Assembly (NCBI RefSeq): GCF_902143515.1 | Contig: NZ_CABFVD010000001.1 | Location: 310,001-374,000, forward strand | Direction of reading: 5' to 3' | DNA from: Hathewaya massiliensis | GTDB taxonomy: Bacteria; Bacillota; Clostridia; Clostridiales; Clostridiaceae | DNA length: 64,000 nucleotides | Shown here: piece after piece, positions 27,106 to 35,739 of the stretch | How positions within the stretch are numbered: position 1 is the first letter of the stretch | Layout of the letters: every line of letters starts with the position of its first letter | Position numbers and translations under genes: made by a program | The notes under the pieces: model-generated | The model's database searches: none | The model's input: only the letters and a program-made list of their open reading frames with translations | Told to the model about the DNA's origin: nothing

Positions 27106-28155
27106 CTACTTTCCTGTAAACTTATTGTAGAATTTATTTTTTGTGTCTTCTTTTTTTGCATCCTTCTGTTTTGTATCTTTATATTTAGACTCTTTACCTT
27201 TTGTAAACTTCTTTTTATCTTTGAAATTCTTCTCTTTGAATTCCTTACCCTTATTATGTTCTTTACTGCTATAATCACCTTTTTTATTTGTTGTTGGTTT
27301 TTTAGGGCTTTCTTCTTGTAGATAAGTTCCATCCTTCTTTTGAACTACTACTCCACTTTTCATAAGTCCACCTAAGGCTCTTTTAAATGCATTTTTACTA
27401 CATTTAAAGTTTGCTTTTATCTCTTCTGGTGAAGAGTTATCGTTAAACTTCATATATCCCTTATTAATCTTTAAATATAATACTATAGCATTTTCTAAGT
27501 CAGATTTTTCATCTAATCTTTTTTTTCTAGGAGTTACTTCCATTTTCCCGTCTTCATAATATTTTTTAACTCTTACATCTACAACTTCTCCTGATTTTGC
27601 TCCCATGTAATTTTCTTTTTTTAAAATTACAGCTCTATATAGGTTTTGAATAGCTACCATAACACTGCCATTGGTTTGTTCACCATATACGGTTCCCATT
27701 AATTCTTCACCTGTGCTGAATTTATCTGTATTTTCAAGATATTTATCTATAAATGTAGTAGCTGTTATTCTTTCTGTCTTATCTAAATATAAATAAAATA
27801 AATAACTATTTCCAACCTGAAGTTCGTAAGCAAGCTCTTTAAAAGGTACAAGAATATCTCTTTCAAGTCCAAAATCTACAAAATAGCCTACAGGAGTTTC
27901 ATCTACAACTTTTAAATAAGCTATTTCTCCAACCTTAGCTAGAGGGGTTTTACATGTAGCTATAACCCTATCCTTAGAGTCTTTATATATAAATACATCA
28001 ACTTCTTCTTCAACTTCAAACTCCTTATTATCACAACTACCGAAAGGAAGTAAAATTTCTTCCCCCTTTACGCTCTGTAAATCCTCTACTAGAAAATAAC
28101 CAAAATCCCTTTTTTTCTTTATAAATAACTTATTAAATTCTCCAACTTTTATCAT
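27106..28155 (-). CDS. cvfB: CvfB-type S1 RNA-binding protein
   Basis: A 349-residue cytoplasmic RNA-binding protein. Three S1-like OB domains (about 1-65, 68-140, 145-215) are followed by a winged-helix domain (about 220-280; LDEKSDLENAIVLYLKINKG region through GLMKSGVVVQKKDGTYL). In Staphylococcus, CvfB has this S1-S1-S1-WH arrangement and influences virulence gene expression. Here a low-complexity Lys/Glu/Asp tail of about 65 residues (from PKKPTTNKKGDYSSKEHNK) follows. The tail is longer than in the well-known homologues and may add nonspecific RNA binding. AAAGGAG upstream of ATG; 15 bp after the fRMsr gene, same operon. Confidence 0.9.
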   Translation of the reverse strand: MIKVGEFNKLFIKKKRDFGYFLVEDLQSVKGEEILLPFGSCDNKEFEVEEEVDVFIYKDSKDRVIATCKTPLAKVGEIAYLKVVDETPVGYFVDFGLERDILVPFKELAYELQVGNSYLFYLYLDKTERITATTFIDKYLENTDKFSTGEELMGTVYGEQTNGSVMVAIQNLYRAVILKKENYMGAKSGEVVDVRVKKYYEDGKMEVTPRKKRLDEKSDLENAIVLYLKINKGYMKFNDNSSPEEIKANFKCSKNAFKRALGGLMKSGVVVQKKDGTYLQEESPKKPTTNKKGDYSSKEHNKGKEFKEKNFKDKKKFTKGKESKYKDTKQKDAKKEDTKNKFYNKFTGK

Positions 28156-28170
28156 TAATTTCTCCTTTAT

Positions 28171-28653
28171 CTATAAGTATTTTTCTAAAATCTTTACAAG
28201 CTTTATTAAATACTCTTCTTCTAATTCAGTAAATCTCCCTACATAAGGACTATCAATATCTAAAACTCCAAAAACTTCTCCATTTACCACTATAGGAAGT
28301 ACTATTTCAGATTTTGATGCCTCATCACAAGCTATATGACCTGGAAATTCTTCCACATCATAAACCCTTAAAACCTTTTTTTCCCTTACTGCAGTACCAC
28401 AAACTCCCTTTCCATATTTTATCCTGTTACAAGCAGGTAAACCTTGGAAAGGCCCTAAAACTAAGTCTCCTTCTTTCATTAAATAAAAACCAACCCAGTT
28501 TATACTGTTAAAGATAACATTTATTATGGCAGAAGCATTACATAAATTTGCTAAAACATCCTTCTCTGAACTTAATTGAGCTTCTAATAGATTTAACATA
28601 TATTTATATTTTTGCTCTATTGTCATCTTTTCTATTCCTTTTAATTTAAACAT
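28171..28653 (-). CDS. GAF-domain free methionine-(R)-sulfoxide reductase
   Basis: A 160-residue single GAF domain of the fRMsr (YtsP/MsrC) family, which reduces free Met-R-sulfoxide. The three signature cysteines are in place: L-P-A-C-N-R-I, G-K-G-V-C-G-T-A and H-I-A-C-D-E-A-S, along with the N-W-V-G-F-Y strand near residue 53 and V-F-G-V-L-D-I-D-S near 135. The first ATG is accepted because GAGGTG lies 5 nt upstream; an internal ATG nine codons later would match the shorter homologues. Upstream partner of cvfB; a link between the two is by position only. Confidence 0.93.
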   Translation of the reverse strand: MFKLKGIEKMTIEQKYKYMLNLLEAQLSSEKDVLANLCNASAIINVIFNSINWVGFYLMKEGDLVLGPFQGLPACNRIKYGKGVCGTAVREKKVLRVYDVEEFPGHIACDEASKSEIVLPIVVNGEVFGVLDIDSPYVGRFTELEEEYLIKLVKILEKYL

Positions 28654-28739
28654 TATTTCACCTCATTATAATGGCAATTATCATATGAAAAGTATACCAT
28701 CAAGCCTAAACTTATTCAATTTATTTTCAATAGTGTATA

Positions 28740-29915
28740 CTATAACTTCGTAAGTAATTTATCTTTTGTACATTCCATTATTACCGCACCTAATGGAGCT
28801 GTTATGATTATAGCAAGTACTGCTATAGCAAGGATTATTTCACCTGAAGGCACTCCTTTTGCTAAAGGAATACTACCAATTGCTGCTTGAACTGTAGCTT
28901 TAGGTAGATATGCTATACAGCAAAATAATTTTTCTTTAAAATTTAAATTAGAGCCTATTAAAGCTAAGTTCACTCCAATGCTTCTTCCTATTAATCCTAC
29001 AAATATTATAATTACCCCTAATGTTCCAGCTTTTAAAGCTACATTTATATTTACTGTAGCACCTATTAATACAAACAAGAAACTTTGTGCAAAAAACCAT
29101 ATAGAATTTAACATTTTCTCTAATTTAATTGCCTCATCTTTATTTTTTTCTAAAAGATAAAACCCTAATGTCATTATACCTAGTAACCCAGAAACTCTTA
29201 TATAATTTCCTAAAATCTGCAATAAAAATGCAGTGGAAACAAGTAAACATAATTTCTCTAAAGAAGTTAATTTATGTTTAAATTTTACCATAATATAATT
29301 TAGGATAAATCCTAAAAGTATACCTAAAGCCACTCCTCCTATTATTTCTATAGGTATATGTAATAATGTGTTAGTTATATTTTTACCTGCATTTCCAAAA
29401 ACCCCAAGAAAAACGCTAAAAAATGTAATTGCAAAAATATCATCAATAGAAGCCCCAGCAAGAATTATAATTGGAATCCCTTTATCCATTCCTCTTCCCT
29501 CTTCTTTTAATCTCAACATAAATGGAACAACTACAGCAGGAGATACTGCAGCTAAGATAAATCCTAGCATTCCTGACTCTATGTAGGAAAAGTTTAGAAT
29601 AGCTTTTGCAACAATCATTATAGTAACGCCTTCCACTAAACAAGGAATAAAACTCATTTTAATTGAAGTCTTGCCAACCTTTTTAAGCATTTTTTTATCT
29701 ATGCCAAGTCCTGCTCTTAGAAGAATAACTATTAAAGCTATAGTTCTTATTTCACTTCCATTATCTAATAAAGATTTATGTAAAAAATTTAATCCATAAG
29801 GACCTACTACTATACCTAAAATTATCATTCCTAATAATCCTGGCAATTTAAACTTCATAAATATCTTGCTAAAAATAAACCCAAAAAACAGGATTATAAA
29901 TATACTTTGAATCAT
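28740..29915 (-). CDS. Cation:proton antiporter (CPA family), predicted fluoride-inducible
   Basis: A 391-residue, about 12-span Na+/H+-exchanger-type protein (PF00999). Typical spans include LPGLLGMIILGIVVGPYGLNFL, LIVILLRAGLGIDKK and AGASIDDIFAITFFSVFLG, the last holding the paired acidic residues expected to bind cation and proton. Upstream is a fluoride riboswitch with a terminator, so the gene is predicted to be switched on by F-. Fluoride riboswitches often precede crcB/Fluc channels and CLC-F transporters, and CPA antiporters in some Clostridia; here the antiporter may export fluoride or restore pH/ion balance. Confidence 0.9.
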   Translation of the reverse strand: MIQSIFIILFFGFIFSKIFMKFKLPGLLGMIILGIVVGPYGLNFLHKSLLDNGSEIRTIALIVILLRAGLGIDKKMLKKVGKTSIKMSFIPCLVEGVTIMIVAKAILNFSYIESGMLGFILAAVSPAVVVPFMLRLKEEGRGMDKGIPIIILAGASIDDIFAITFFSVFLGVFGNAGKNITNTLLHIPIEIIGGVALGILLGFILNYIMVKFKHKLTSLEKLCLLVSTAFLLQILGNYIRVSGLLGIMTLGFYLLEKNKDEAIKLEKMLNSIWFFAQSFLFVLIGATVNINVALKAGTLGVIIIFVGLIGRSIGVNLALIGSNLNFKEKLFCCIAYLPKATVQAAIGSIPLAKGVPSGEIILAIAVLAIIITAPLGAVIMECTKDKLLTKL

Positions 29916-29938
29916 TTTATATTCCCCCTTCTAAAAAC

Positions 29939-29967
29939 AAAAAACTCCTACGAAAAAATCGTAGAAG
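29939..29967 (-). terminator. Terminator of the fluoride riboswitch
   Basis: CTTCTACGA with TCGTAGGAG (29945-29966) followed by TTTTTT on the minus strand. The left arm is shared with the aptamer's 3' end. Confidence 0.88.
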
Positions 29968-30022
29968 CCATTAGCATATTATACGCGATTCGAATTTTCT
30001 TCAGGAGAGCTTCATCTCCAAA
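29958..30022 (-). ncRNA. Fluoride (crcB) riboswitch
   Basis: On the minus strand GGAGATGAAGCTCTCC opens the aptamer, followed by a variable hairpin and CTAATGGCTTCTAC, matching the fluoride consensus of a GGnGAUGnnnnUCnCC start and a GCUGAUGnCUnCUAC end. Its 3' strand is also the 5' arm of the terminator, so F- binding should prevent termination. A promoter (TTGAAA at 30065-30070, TATTAT at 30042-30047, 17-bp spacing) sits just upstream. Confidence 0.9.
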
Positions 30023-30185
30023 TATGTATTACATAATATATATAATATTATACTCTAAAATATATTTCAATATACTTTTATATAAAATTTTCTATAACTA
30101 AAATTTATAATATCCTATTTAGGTAGTAAATTTACCAAAATTTATATTGATTATAAGTTTTTATATCTTATAATTCTTTATACCC

Positions 30186-30692
30186 TTATAACTCTTTATA
30201 TTCTTTAGATAAATTTATGTAATTTTCAGCTGATCGTTTTAATGATAAAATTTCTTCCTCTGTAAGTTCTCTTATAACCTTAGCTGGTGATCCCATGCAA
30301 AGAACTCCTGAAGGTATTTTCTTTCCACCTGTTACCATGCTGCCTGCACCTATTAATGTATTTTCACCTATTTCAGCACCATTTAATATTATAGATCCCA
30401 TACCTATTAAGGAATTATCCCCAATAGTACATCCATGTATAATACAGTTATGCCCTATGGTTACATTGTTCCCTATGATTGCAGCATAAGTTTTATCTAC
30501 ATGGACCATGGAGTTTTCTTGAATATTAGTTCCTACTCCTACTTTTATGTAATTAATATCCCCTCTTAAAACAGTGCCATACCAAAGGTTAGCATCTTTT
30601 TCTATGGTTACATCTCCTATTAATACTACATTCTCTGCAATAAAACTTTCACTATTAACCAAAGGTTTTTTATTTCTAAACTCTAAAAACAT
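30186..30692 (-). CDS. Gamma-class carbonic anhydrase family protein
   Basis: A 168-residue left-handed beta-helix protein of the gamma-CA/YrdA-like (PaaY, CaiE) group. Hexapeptide repeats run from about residue 15 to 135. Metal-ligand histidines are visible as V-H-V-D, T-I-G-H-N and I-I-H-G-C. The C-terminal helix is short, as in YrdA-type proteins. ATG at 30692 is preferred over the longer frame because AAGGGAGAG lies 8-9 nt upstream. Activity as carbonic anhydrase is frequent but not universal in the family, so substrate is uncertain. Confidence 0.9.
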   Translation of the reverse strand: MFLEFRNKKPLVNSESFIAENVVLIGDVTIEKDANLWYGTVLRGDINYIKVGVGTNIQENSMVHVDKTYAAIIGNNVTIGHNCIIHGCTIGDNSLIGMGSIILNGAEIGENTLIGAGSMVTGGKKIPSGVLCMGSPAKVIRELTEEEILSLKRSAENYINLSKEYKEL

Positions 30693-30732
30693 AGATATTC
30701 TCTCCCTTTTCAAATAATAATAATACATATAA

Positions 30733-30761
30733 ATTATATTTTACATGTTCCATATTGTAAA
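30733..30761 (-). promoter_or_regulatory. Sigma-A-type promoter of the gamma-CA gene
   Basis: TTTACA (30756-30761) and TATAAT (30733-30738) on the minus strand with exactly 17-bp spacing, about 40 bp from the start codon. Confidence 0.7.
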
Positions 30762-30874
30762 TCAATTTCATTTAATTAAAAATACTGAAAATTAGATTAT
30801 CCTCTTTTAATATGATATTATATATAAGGATAATTTTTATTAGTTCATAAATATTTTTTATTAATGATTTAGTA

Positions 30875-30903
30875 TTGTAATTATAATTTTTTTCTTTTAT
30901 AAT
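30875..30903 (+). promoter_or_regulatory. Sigma-A-type promoter of nrdJ
   Basis: TTGTAA (30875-30880) and TATAAT (30898-30903), 17-bp spacing. The -10 and expected start overlap the first NrdR box. Confidence 0.75.
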
Positions 30904-30948
30904 ACTATATGTGGTGTTTACATAATATATTTATACTACATATAGTAT
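30902..30948 (+). promoter_or_regulatory. Tandem NrdR boxes
   Basis: ATACTATATGTGGTGT (30902-30917) and ATACTACATATAGTAT (30933-30948) each fit the 16-bp NrdR consensus acaCwAtATaTwGtgt. They are 15 bp apart (31 bp start to start), the canonical spacing of NrdR pairs. Box 1 overlaps the -10, consistent with repression when dATP is high. Confidence 0.85.
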
Positions 30949-30970
30949 TTTTTATATATTTAATTTAATG

Positions 30971-31023
30971 GGAGGTGAAACACTATGGGAAGCTTGATCT
31001 TATAAGTTTTCTCATGGTAAAGT
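30971..31023 (+). promoter_or_regulatory. Six-codon leader ORF upstream of nrdJ
   Basis: The only strong Shine-Dalgarno in the leader (GGGAGGTGAA, 30970-30979) precedes ATG 30985, which opens a reading frame of six codons (MGSLIL) ending in TAA at 31003-31005. The nrdJ ATG at 31024 lies 18 nt past that stop, in the same frame, and has no good Shine-Dalgarno of its own. Reinitiation after the leader stop is the simplest reading. Confidence 0.5.
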
Positions 31024-34000
31024 ATGCATAAAATTCATAGTATATTTAAAAGAGTATTTACTAAAGAACTAGAAAATAGAAATGATATTACAGTTTACGA
31101 TTTATTTAATTGGAAAAAGGTAAACGTAACTTTAAAAGATTATAAAACTAATAAAGTTTTAGTTGATATGAAAGATTTAGAATTTCCGACTCATTACTCT
31201 CAAAATGCTTGTGATATAATAGCATCAAAGTATTTTAGAAAAGCCGGTGTTAACAATAAATTAGGTTATGAAAACAGTATGAAGCAAGTAGCTCATAGAA
31301 TAGTTAACTTCTGGACTGAAGCCCTAGTGGATGAAAAAATAATAGCAACAGAAGAAGAAAAATCTATTTACTATGATGAAATGGTATATGCATTTTTAAA
31401 TCAAATGTATGCTCCTAATTCACCTCAATGGTTTAATACAGGATTAAAACTAGCTTATGGTATAAAGGGAAATAGCAATAATAATTATTATTATGATGAA
31501 AAAGAAGGTAAAGTGGTTAAGTCAAAGGATTTTTATACAAGAACACAAGCTTCTGCCTGCTTTATACTTTCTATAGAGGATAAACTACTTGGAGATCACT
31601 CTATTTCTGAGCAATTTGTAACAGAAACAAAATTATTTAAAGGTGGTTCTGGTACTGGAACAAACTTCTCAAATATTAGAGCTAAGGGTGAAAAGCTATC
31701 TGGAGGGGGATTCTCTTCTGGTCTTATGAGCTTTTTAAGATCTTTTGATAGAAATGCAGGAGCTATAAAATCTGGTGGTACTACTCGTAGAGCAGCAAAA
31801 ATGGTAATTTTAGATGTTGATCATCCAGAAATTATGGACTTTATCACTTGGAAAGCTAAGGAAGAGGATAAGGTTCGTGCTCTTGGAAAAATGGGTTATG
31901 ATATAAGTTTTGAAGGTGAAGCTTATGAAACTGTATCAGGACAAAATGGAAACAATTCTGTAAGATTTTCAGATGAGTTTATGAAAAAGGTAGAAAATCT
32001 AAATAATGAACCTGATGCTGAAATTAAACTAGCTGGCAGAGTCGATAAAAATTTAGATAAAACTATAAAAGTACAAGAACTTTGGAATGCATTTAATGAA
32101 GCTGCTTGGAAATGTGCTGACCCTGCTCCACAATTTGATGATACCTTTAATGCTTGGCATACATGTCCTTCTGGAGAAGATGGAATTTATAATGCAAAAT
32201 ATAATAGAATAAATTCAACAAACCCATGTGGTGAGTATGCTTTCCTAGATGATACTGCATGTAACTTAGCTTCAATAAATATATTTAAATTTTATAATTT
32301 AAAAACTAAAAAGTTTGATTTAAATAGTTACACTCATATAATTGGGTTATTACAATTAGCTCTTGAAGCTTCTATACATTGGGGTCAATTCCCAACAGAA
32401 GATATTGCAAGAAAAACTTACCTTTTTAGAACTACAGGCCTTGGAATATCTAACATAGCGTCCTTGTTAATGGTAATGGGTTACCCATATGAGTCAGAAA
32501 AAGCAAGAAACTTAACTTCTTCTTTAACTGGACTATTAACAGGTCACTCTTACTATGTTTCTTCTTTAATGGCTGAAAAATTAGGCGCTTTTGAAAAATA
32601 CAGTATAAATAAAGAACATATGCTTAGAGTTATCAGAAACCATTCAAGAGTTGCTGGTGCAGTAGAATCAAATTATGAAGGATTAAACTATGAACCAATT
32701 AAAGTTAAACATAACATTCTAAAAGAAGAAGGTTTAGAATATATTGGAGAGCAACTTAAAAAGACTTGGATTAATGCTTTAGAATATGGAGAAAAATACG
32801 GTTATAGAAATGCTCAAGTGTCTGTAATAGCTCCAACTGGAACCATTTCTTTTGCAATGGACTGTGGTGCTACATCAATTGAGCCGTATTTTAGTCATTT
32901 TATATATAAAAAGCTCTCTGGTGGCGGATATATGACCATAGTTAATCCAGTTATAGAGCTTACTCTTGAAAACTTAGGTTATAGCAAAGATGAAATAAAT
33001 GATATTTTAGAATATATTTTAAGAAAAGAAACCGTAGAAGAAGATGGTTACGAATACGAAAAAATAGTAGATGGAAAAATAGAAGGTGCACCTCACCTAA
33101 AAGAAGAACATTTACCTATTTTTGATACTGCAAATAAATGTGGGTCAGGAAAAAGATATATATCACCTGAAGGTCACGTTTTAATGATGGCTTGTATTAC
33201 CCCTTTAATTTCTGGAGCTATCTCTAAAACTGTAAATCTTCCTAAAAATGCTTCTGTTCAAGATTTTAAAAATGCAGTACTGTTATCTTGGAAATTAGGA
33301 GTTAAGGGAATTGCACTATATAGAGATTCCTCAAAGGCAAGTCAACCACTTAACACAAGTTTAAATGATGGTGAACATAAAAAATTAGAAGATCTAAACT
33401 ATAATGAACTTCTAGCTAAGGCTAAGGAACTTTATTATTCTAAGTACTCAGAGAGGGATAAACCAGAGGGAATTAGAGTTGGAACTACTCACCCTGCTCA
33501 AATTGATGATGTAAAAATATATACCACTGTCAATAGAAGAGAAAATGGTGAAATTTGTGAAATATATATAACTACAGATAGAGAAGGAACCATAATAACA
33601 GGACTATTAAATTCTCTTTCTAAATCAATTTCAGTAATGCTCCAATATAATGTCCCACCTCAAGATATAGCAAAAATGCTAAGAGGTCAAAAATATGAGC
33701 CTTATGGATTTGTACAAAGACATCCATATATTAAATCTGTAAGTTCAATTTCAGATTTAATAAGTAAGGTTATTGATATTGAAATAGGTGATTTTAGTCG
33801 TTGTCAAGTTAAACCTGATAGCTATAATTTACCCTATAACTCTGCACTCAGTAATACTGAAATAACTAAATCAAATGAAGCAAGCTTTACAGTGGACAAT
33901 AAAAGTAAAGATAATGTAACAGGAGAAAGATTATATACTGAAGTATGTTCTAATTGTGCAAGTACAAGAATGGTTAGAAATGGAACATGTAAAGTATGTT

Positions 34001-34032
34001 TAGACTGTGGAACCACTACAGGATGTAGCTAA
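31024..34032 (+). CDS. nrdJ: Adenosylcobalamin-dependent (class II) ribonucleotide reductase
   Basis: A 1002-residue class II RNR reducing ribonucleotides to deoxyribonucleotides without oxygen dependence. Visible: QASACFILSIED (first active-site region), the N-P-C-G-E-Y motif with radical-site cysteine, CNLASINIF, PTGTISFAMDCGATSIEP, and a C-terminal Cys-rich element CSNCASTRM with CKVCLDCGTTTGC, which fits the redox-active/zinc-ribbon tail of NrdJ. Length agrees with bacterial NrdJ of this type. NrdR boxes and promoter are placed as for class RNR regulation. The start codon lacks a Shine-Dalgarno (see leader ORF). Cofactor dependence implies cobalamin supply. Confidence 0.96.
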   Translation: MHKIHSIFKRVFTKELENRNDITVYDLFNWKKVNVTLKDYKTNKVLVDMKDLEFPTHYSQNACDIIASKYFRKAGVNNKLGYENSMKQVAHRIVNFWTEALVDEKIIATEEEKSIYYDEMVYAFLNQMYAPNSPQWFNTGLKLAYGIKGNSNNNYYYDEKEGKVVKSKDFYTRTQASACFILSIEDKLLGDHSISEQFVTETKLFKGGSGTGTNFSNIRAKGEKLSGGGFSSGLMSFLRSFDRNAGAIKSGGTTRRAAKMVILDVDHPEIMDFITWKAKEEDKVRALGKMGYDISFEGEAYETVSGQNGNNSVRFSDEFMKKVENLNNEPDAEIKLAGRVDKNLDKTIKVQELWNAFNEAAWKCADPAPQFDDTFNAWHTCPSGEDGIYNAKYNRINSTNPCGEYAFLDDTACNLASINIFKFYNLKTKKFDLNSYTHIIGLLQLALEASIHWGQFPTEDIARKTYLFRTTGLGISNIASLLMVMGYPYESEKARNLTSSLTGLLTGHSYYVSSLMAEKLGAFEKYSINKEHMLRVIRNHSRVAGAVESNYEGLNYEPIKVKHNILKEEGLEYIGEQLKKTWINALEYGEKYGYRNAQVSVIAPTGTISFAMDCGATSIEPYFSHFIYKKLSGGGYMTIVNPVIELTLENLGYSKDEINDILEYILRKETVEEDGYEYEKIVDGKIEGAPHLKEEHLPIFDTANKCGSGKRYISPEGHVLMMACITPLISGAISKTVNLPKNASVQDFKNAVLLSWKLGVKGIALYRDSSKASQPLNTSLNDGEHKKLEDLNYNELLAKAKELYYSKYSERDKPEGIRVGTTHPAQIDDVKIYTTVNRRENGEICEIYITTDREGTIITGLLNSLSKSISVMLQYNVPPQDIAKMLRGQKYEPYGFVQRHPYIKSVSSISDLISKVIDIEIGDFSRCQVKPDSYNLPYNSALSNTEITKSNEASFTVDNKSKDNVTGERLYTEVCSNCASTRMVRNGTCKVCLDCGTTTGCS

Positions 34033-34045
34033 ATTAATTTTTCTT

Positions 34046-34077
34046 AAAGAGGCTTTAGGTTTAAGCCTCTTTTTTCC
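34046..34077 (+). terminator. Terminator of nrdJ
   Basis: AAAGAGGCTT/AAGCCTCTTT stem (34046-34055, 34063-34072) followed by TTTTTT shortly after the nrdJ stop. Confidence 0.9.
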
Positions 34078-34089
34078 TTTTCATTATTT

Positions 34090-34140
34090 CTGTGGTAAAT
34101 GTTACTCTCGGAAGTTTTAATCTTTGAGAATAGCTAGTAT
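34090..34140. repeat. Eroded fragment of repeat family A
   Basis: TCTGTGGTAAATGTTACTC, GAAGTTTTAATCTTTGAG and AATAGC align in order with the family A internal block TCTGTAGTAAATATTACG, AAAGTTTTAATGTTTGAG, CAAAGCG. About 75-80% matching by eye over 50 bp; partial, no termini. Confidence 0.5.
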
Positions 34141-34229
34141 AATATTACTCTATGGTATTGAATTTAAAGATATTATAAAAATATCTCATAATATTATACT
34201 GTAGCATTGAATTTTAATGTTTTTTGTAA

Positions 34230-34259
34230 TTGTAGTAAAATATAAAATTATGGTATAAT
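34230..34259 (+). promoter_or_regulatory. Promoter of the hemolysin-family gene
   Basis: TTGTAG (34230-34235) and TATAAT (34254-34259), 18-bp spacing, about 50 bp from the start codon. Confidence 0.55.
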
Positions 34260-34310
34260 AATTAAAATATTAATATCATAAATTTTAACTTATTTAAGGG
34301 GGAATATGTA

Positions 34311-35627
34311 ATGGACGGTAGTCCGAGTAGTAACATTCTTTTTAATCTCTTATTAATATTTATACTCATCCTTATAAATGCCTTTTTTGCTGCGGCAGAA
34401 ATGGCCATTGTTTCTTTAAACAAAAGTAGAATAAATTTTCTTTCAGAGGAAGGAAATAAAAAAGCTGATCTTCTAAAATCACTTCTAGAAGAACCAAGTA
34501 AATTCTTAGCAACAATTCAAGTAGGTATTACCTTAGCTGGTTTCTTTGCTAGTGCTTTTGCTGCTACTGGTATATCTCGCTCTTTAAGTACTTTTTTTGG
34601 TGAGAATAATATACCTTATGCAAATAAGCTCTCTATTGTAATAGTAACCTTGTTGCTATCTTATATAACTTTGGTTCTAGGAGAATTATTTCCAAAGCGA
34701 CTAGCGCTTCAATATTCAGAACAAATTTCCATGTTTTCTATAAGGCCAATAATATTTATGTATAAAATAAGTTTACCTTTTATAAAATTACTTTCAGCTT
34801 CCACTAATTTTTTAGTAAGAATTTTTGGAATTGATACTAATAATTTAGAAGAAAAAATATCTATAGAAGAAATCAGATCACTAATAGAAGTTGGAGAGGA
34901 ACATGGAGTAATAAATCAAATAGAAAAAGAAATGATAAACGGTATATTTGATTTTGATAATACTCTCGCTAAAGAGATCATGACACCAAGGACAGAGGTA
35001 TTATTAATAGACATAGATGATCCTATAGATGAAATAGTAGATGAAATTCTTTGTGAAAAATATTCAAGAATACCTGTGTATAGAGAAGATATTGATAATA
35101 TTATTGGTATGCTTTATACTAAGGATCTCTTTGTAAACATTATTAAATATGGAAAAGAGAATTTAAATCTTGAAGAAATATTAAGACCTGCTTATTTTGT
35201 TCCAGAAACTAAAAATATAGACGATTTATTTAAAGAACTACAAAGCCAAAAAAATTATATGGCTATTTTAATAGATGAGTACGGTGGTTTTTCAGGAATC
35301 GTAACTATAGAAGATTTAACAGAAGAGGTTATGGGAAATATATTTGATGAATATGATATAAACGAACCTGAAATATCAAAAATAGATAATAATGTGTATA
35401 TTGTAAATGGTTTACTTTCTATAGATGATTTAAATGAAAACTTAAATCTTTCATTAAATTCAGAAATAACAGATACCATTGGTGGATTTGTTATGACTCT
35501 TTTAGGAAGAGTTCCAAAGGAAAATGAAAATAAAATAATAAAATATGAAAATCTAACCTTTGAAATAAAAAAAATAGATGAAAAAAGAATTGAAAAATTA
35601 AAAATTTGTATTAATGATCCTATATAA
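34311..35627 (+). CDS. Hemolysin family / CorC-type membrane protein (DUF21, CBS pair, CorC_HlyC)
   Basis: A 438-residue protein with a DUF21 transmembrane domain (about residues 8-190; FFAAAEMAIVSLNKSRI then ITLAGFFASAFAATG), two CBS domains (about 210-330; EIMTPRTEVLLIDIDD and EKYSRIPVYREDIDNIIG), and a CorC_HlyC/TerC-associated C-terminal domain (about 345-430; DEYGGFSGIVTIEDL marks the CBS/CorC junction). Relatives (CorC, CNNM, YhdP, YfjD) act in Mg2+ or Co2+ efflux or homeostasis rather than hemolysis. GGGGGA before ATG. Monocistronic, with its own promoter and terminator. Confidence 0.92.
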   Translation: MDGSPSSNILFNLLLIFILILINAFFAAAEMAIVSLNKSRINFLSEEGNKKADLLKSLLEEPSKFLATIQVGITLAGFFASAFAATGISRSLSTFFGENNIPYANKLSIVIVTLLLSYITLVLGELFPKRLALQYSEQISMFSIRPIIFMYKISLPFIKLLSASTNFLVRIFGIDTNNLEEKISIEEIRSLIEVGEEHGVINQIEKEMINGIFDFDNTLAKEIMTPRTEVLLIDIDDPIDEIVDEILCEKYSRIPVYREDIDNIIGMLYTKDLFVNIIKYGKENLNLEEILRPAYFVPETKNIDDLFKELQSQKNYMAILIDEYGGFSGIVTIEDLTEEVMGNIFDEYDINEPEISKIDNNVYIVNGLLSIDDLNENLNLSLNSEITDTIGGFVMTLLGRVPKENENKIIKYENLTFEIKKIDEKRIEKLKICINDPI

Positions 35628-35630
35628 AGT

Positions 35631-35668
35631 AAAACTCCTAGACCAAAAGTCTTAGGAGTTTTATTTTT
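35631..35668 (+). terminator. Terminator of the hemolysin-family gene
   Basis: AAAACTCCTA/TAGGAGTTTT stem (35631-35640, 35653-35662) and a T-rich tail. Confidence 0.88.
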
Positions 35669-35739
35669 ATTACTTATACAATGATTATCTGCTCTAATGC
35701 TTTATTTTTCTTAAAAGTTAAATAAAATAACATATACCT

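Noticed and set aside
29980-30000. tRNA-like sequence (gattcgaat)
   Set aside because: It lies within the fluoride aptamer and no cloverleaf can be drawn around it.
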